NCBI GenBank assembly: GCA_037975125.1
Contig: CM075862.1
Span: 11,652,125 to 11,716,124 of the forward strand
Reading direction: 5' to 3'
From: Latrodectus hesperus
Taxonomy: Eukaryota; Arthropoda; Arachnida; Araneae; Theridiidae
DNA: 64,000 nt
Positions 1 to 64,000 of the stretch are shown here, piece by piece. The notes under the pieces were generated by a model that had not been told where the DNA came from, ran no database searches, and worked only from the letters and a program-made list of their open reading frames with translations. Made by a program: the position numbers and the translations under genes. How positions within the stretch are numbered: position 1 is the stretch's first letter; each line of letters starts with the position of its first letter.

Positions 1-111
1 TTTTAAGCAATCTTATCATTCTTATCAACTTCCATTCATAAAGTTAATCCCAATTAAGCATCTAATTATGCTGTTTTAACGGTATATTCTTTTTCTTTCA
101 GAATTTCCTAT

Positions 112-141
112 ATGGTTGCTTACAAAAAACCGGTGCAATAA
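112..141 (+). promoter_or_regulatory. Short upstream ORF in 5'UTR
   Basis: An ATG at 112 opens a nine-codon ORF (MVAYKKPVQ) that stops at 139-141, 42 nt before the main ATG. The context is weak at -3. It lies in the 5'UTR part of the exon and could mildly reduce translation of the main frame; that effect is inference. Confidence 0.4.
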
Positions 142-164
142 GGAATTAAGAGGAGATAAGGAGA

Positions 165-178
165 GACCCTCGAGGGTC
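165..178. promoter_or_regulatory. 14-bp perfect palindrome just upstream of the start codon
   Basis: GACCCTCGAGGGTC is a perfect dyad ending 5 nt before the ATG at 184. In RNA it could pair between two molecules or form a tight hairpin; as DNA it could bind a dimeric factor. No known function was recognised. Confidence 0.4.
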
Positions 179-183
179 TAATT

Positions 184-63474
<63,291 letters not shown>

Positions 63475-64000
63475 GTTAGTATTCCCAATGTGTTTTGTGT
63501 TCTTTTTGAAATATTTTTATTCATCATCATATTGTAATGTCTAAATAGGGACAAAAAATTTTTTTGGATAATATTGGTGTTTTACTTTTGTTTAAATTTG
63601 CTTATCATATTTATTATTTAAGGATTTAATTTCAGTGTTCTGTTGATATAACATATAAATTGATATGTGATATATGTTTGACATATAAATCTTTATTCCT
63701 TACTCTTTTGTAATGAATTTAATTGAAATAAAATATTAAATTACAGTTTAATTTTAGAATACTCAAAATTAATTCTATGAACTTTTTGAAATTGAACCAG
63801 ATGAAAAAATTCTGATAATTCATTTCACCTACTGTTTTTTAGTTTTTTAAATTTGTCTGCATCAATATTAAGAATTATTATTCAGAGAAGAACAAATTCT
63901 TCAGTTAGGAAACCATATTATCAATAATATTTTAATGATCTATAATATTATATTCTTCAAGCACAAACACAGTTATTTCGCAATTAAACTTTTTTGTAAG
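63475..64000 (+). other. Start of intron 17 (continues past the window)
   Basis: AT-rich with no coding stretch that would complete Ig8, so the next exon is downstream. Confidence 0.75.

Noticed and set aside
1..101. Possible promoter for the gene at the left edge
   Set aside because: The pyrimidine tract and AG at 100-101 mark a splice acceptor, so the transcript start is upstream of the window.

Overview
The window is animal nuclear DNA: very AT-rich, full of (TA)n microsatellites, with long introns and a coding fraction of only a few percent. I read it as an arthropod and most likely a spider. The evidence is the close match of the coding exons to the N-terminus of arthropod projectin/twitchin, a tRNA-derived SINE family I associate with spider genomes, a mariner element and a Mutator-like transposase relic. 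The species cannot be fixed from sequence alone.

One host gene occupies almost the whole window on the + strand. It is the 5' part of a giant muscle Ig-domain protein of the projectin/twitchin family (Drosophila bent, C. elegans unc-22). I could join 17 exons by hand with canonical GT/AG sites and consistent phase: 184-499, 6008-6029, 41921-42083, 47890-48031, 49566-49701, 50097-50281, 51738-51750, 53058-53268, 54253-54343, 55604-55830, 57230-57320, 58113-58333, 58419-58509, 58769-59065, 61522-61549, 63268-63316 and 63398-63474. They give 2360 nt (786 codons plus 2 bases): seven complete I-set Ig domains, a short Lys/Glu-rich linker and the start of an eighth Ig. The 5'UTR continues upstream of the window. 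The remaining Ig, Fn3 and kinase parts expected for the family would lie downstream.

Layout: 102-499 is the 5'UTR end plus Ig1. 500-6007 is intron 1. A 22-nt microexon follows, then a 36-kb intron (6030-41920) that holds most of the repeats: a degenerate Tc1/mariner-like element (9354-10494), several tRNA-SINE copies, a Mutator-like transposase relic (about 15990-17345), two SINEs head to head inside a (TA)n tract (21292-22063), and an internally deleted mariner (22903-23794). It also holds a less AT-rich island with a MEF2-type site (8125-8540) and a possible internal promoter with a phase-compatible alternative first exon (about 26000-26433). From 41921 to the end, compact exons encode Ig2-Ig8. 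Their introns carry SINEs, two inverted LINE 3' fragments flanking exon 3, a perfect snap-back palindrome (50406-50454) and a young 5'-truncated LINE insertion with a 15-bp target-site duplication (59476-59957).

The items most worth following are the possible alternative start that would drop Ig1, the inverted LINE fragments bracketing exon 3, the frame-critical microexons, and the triplicated two-exon Ig cassette. I found no CRISPR array, rRNA or intact tRNA gene, and no second intact host gene.
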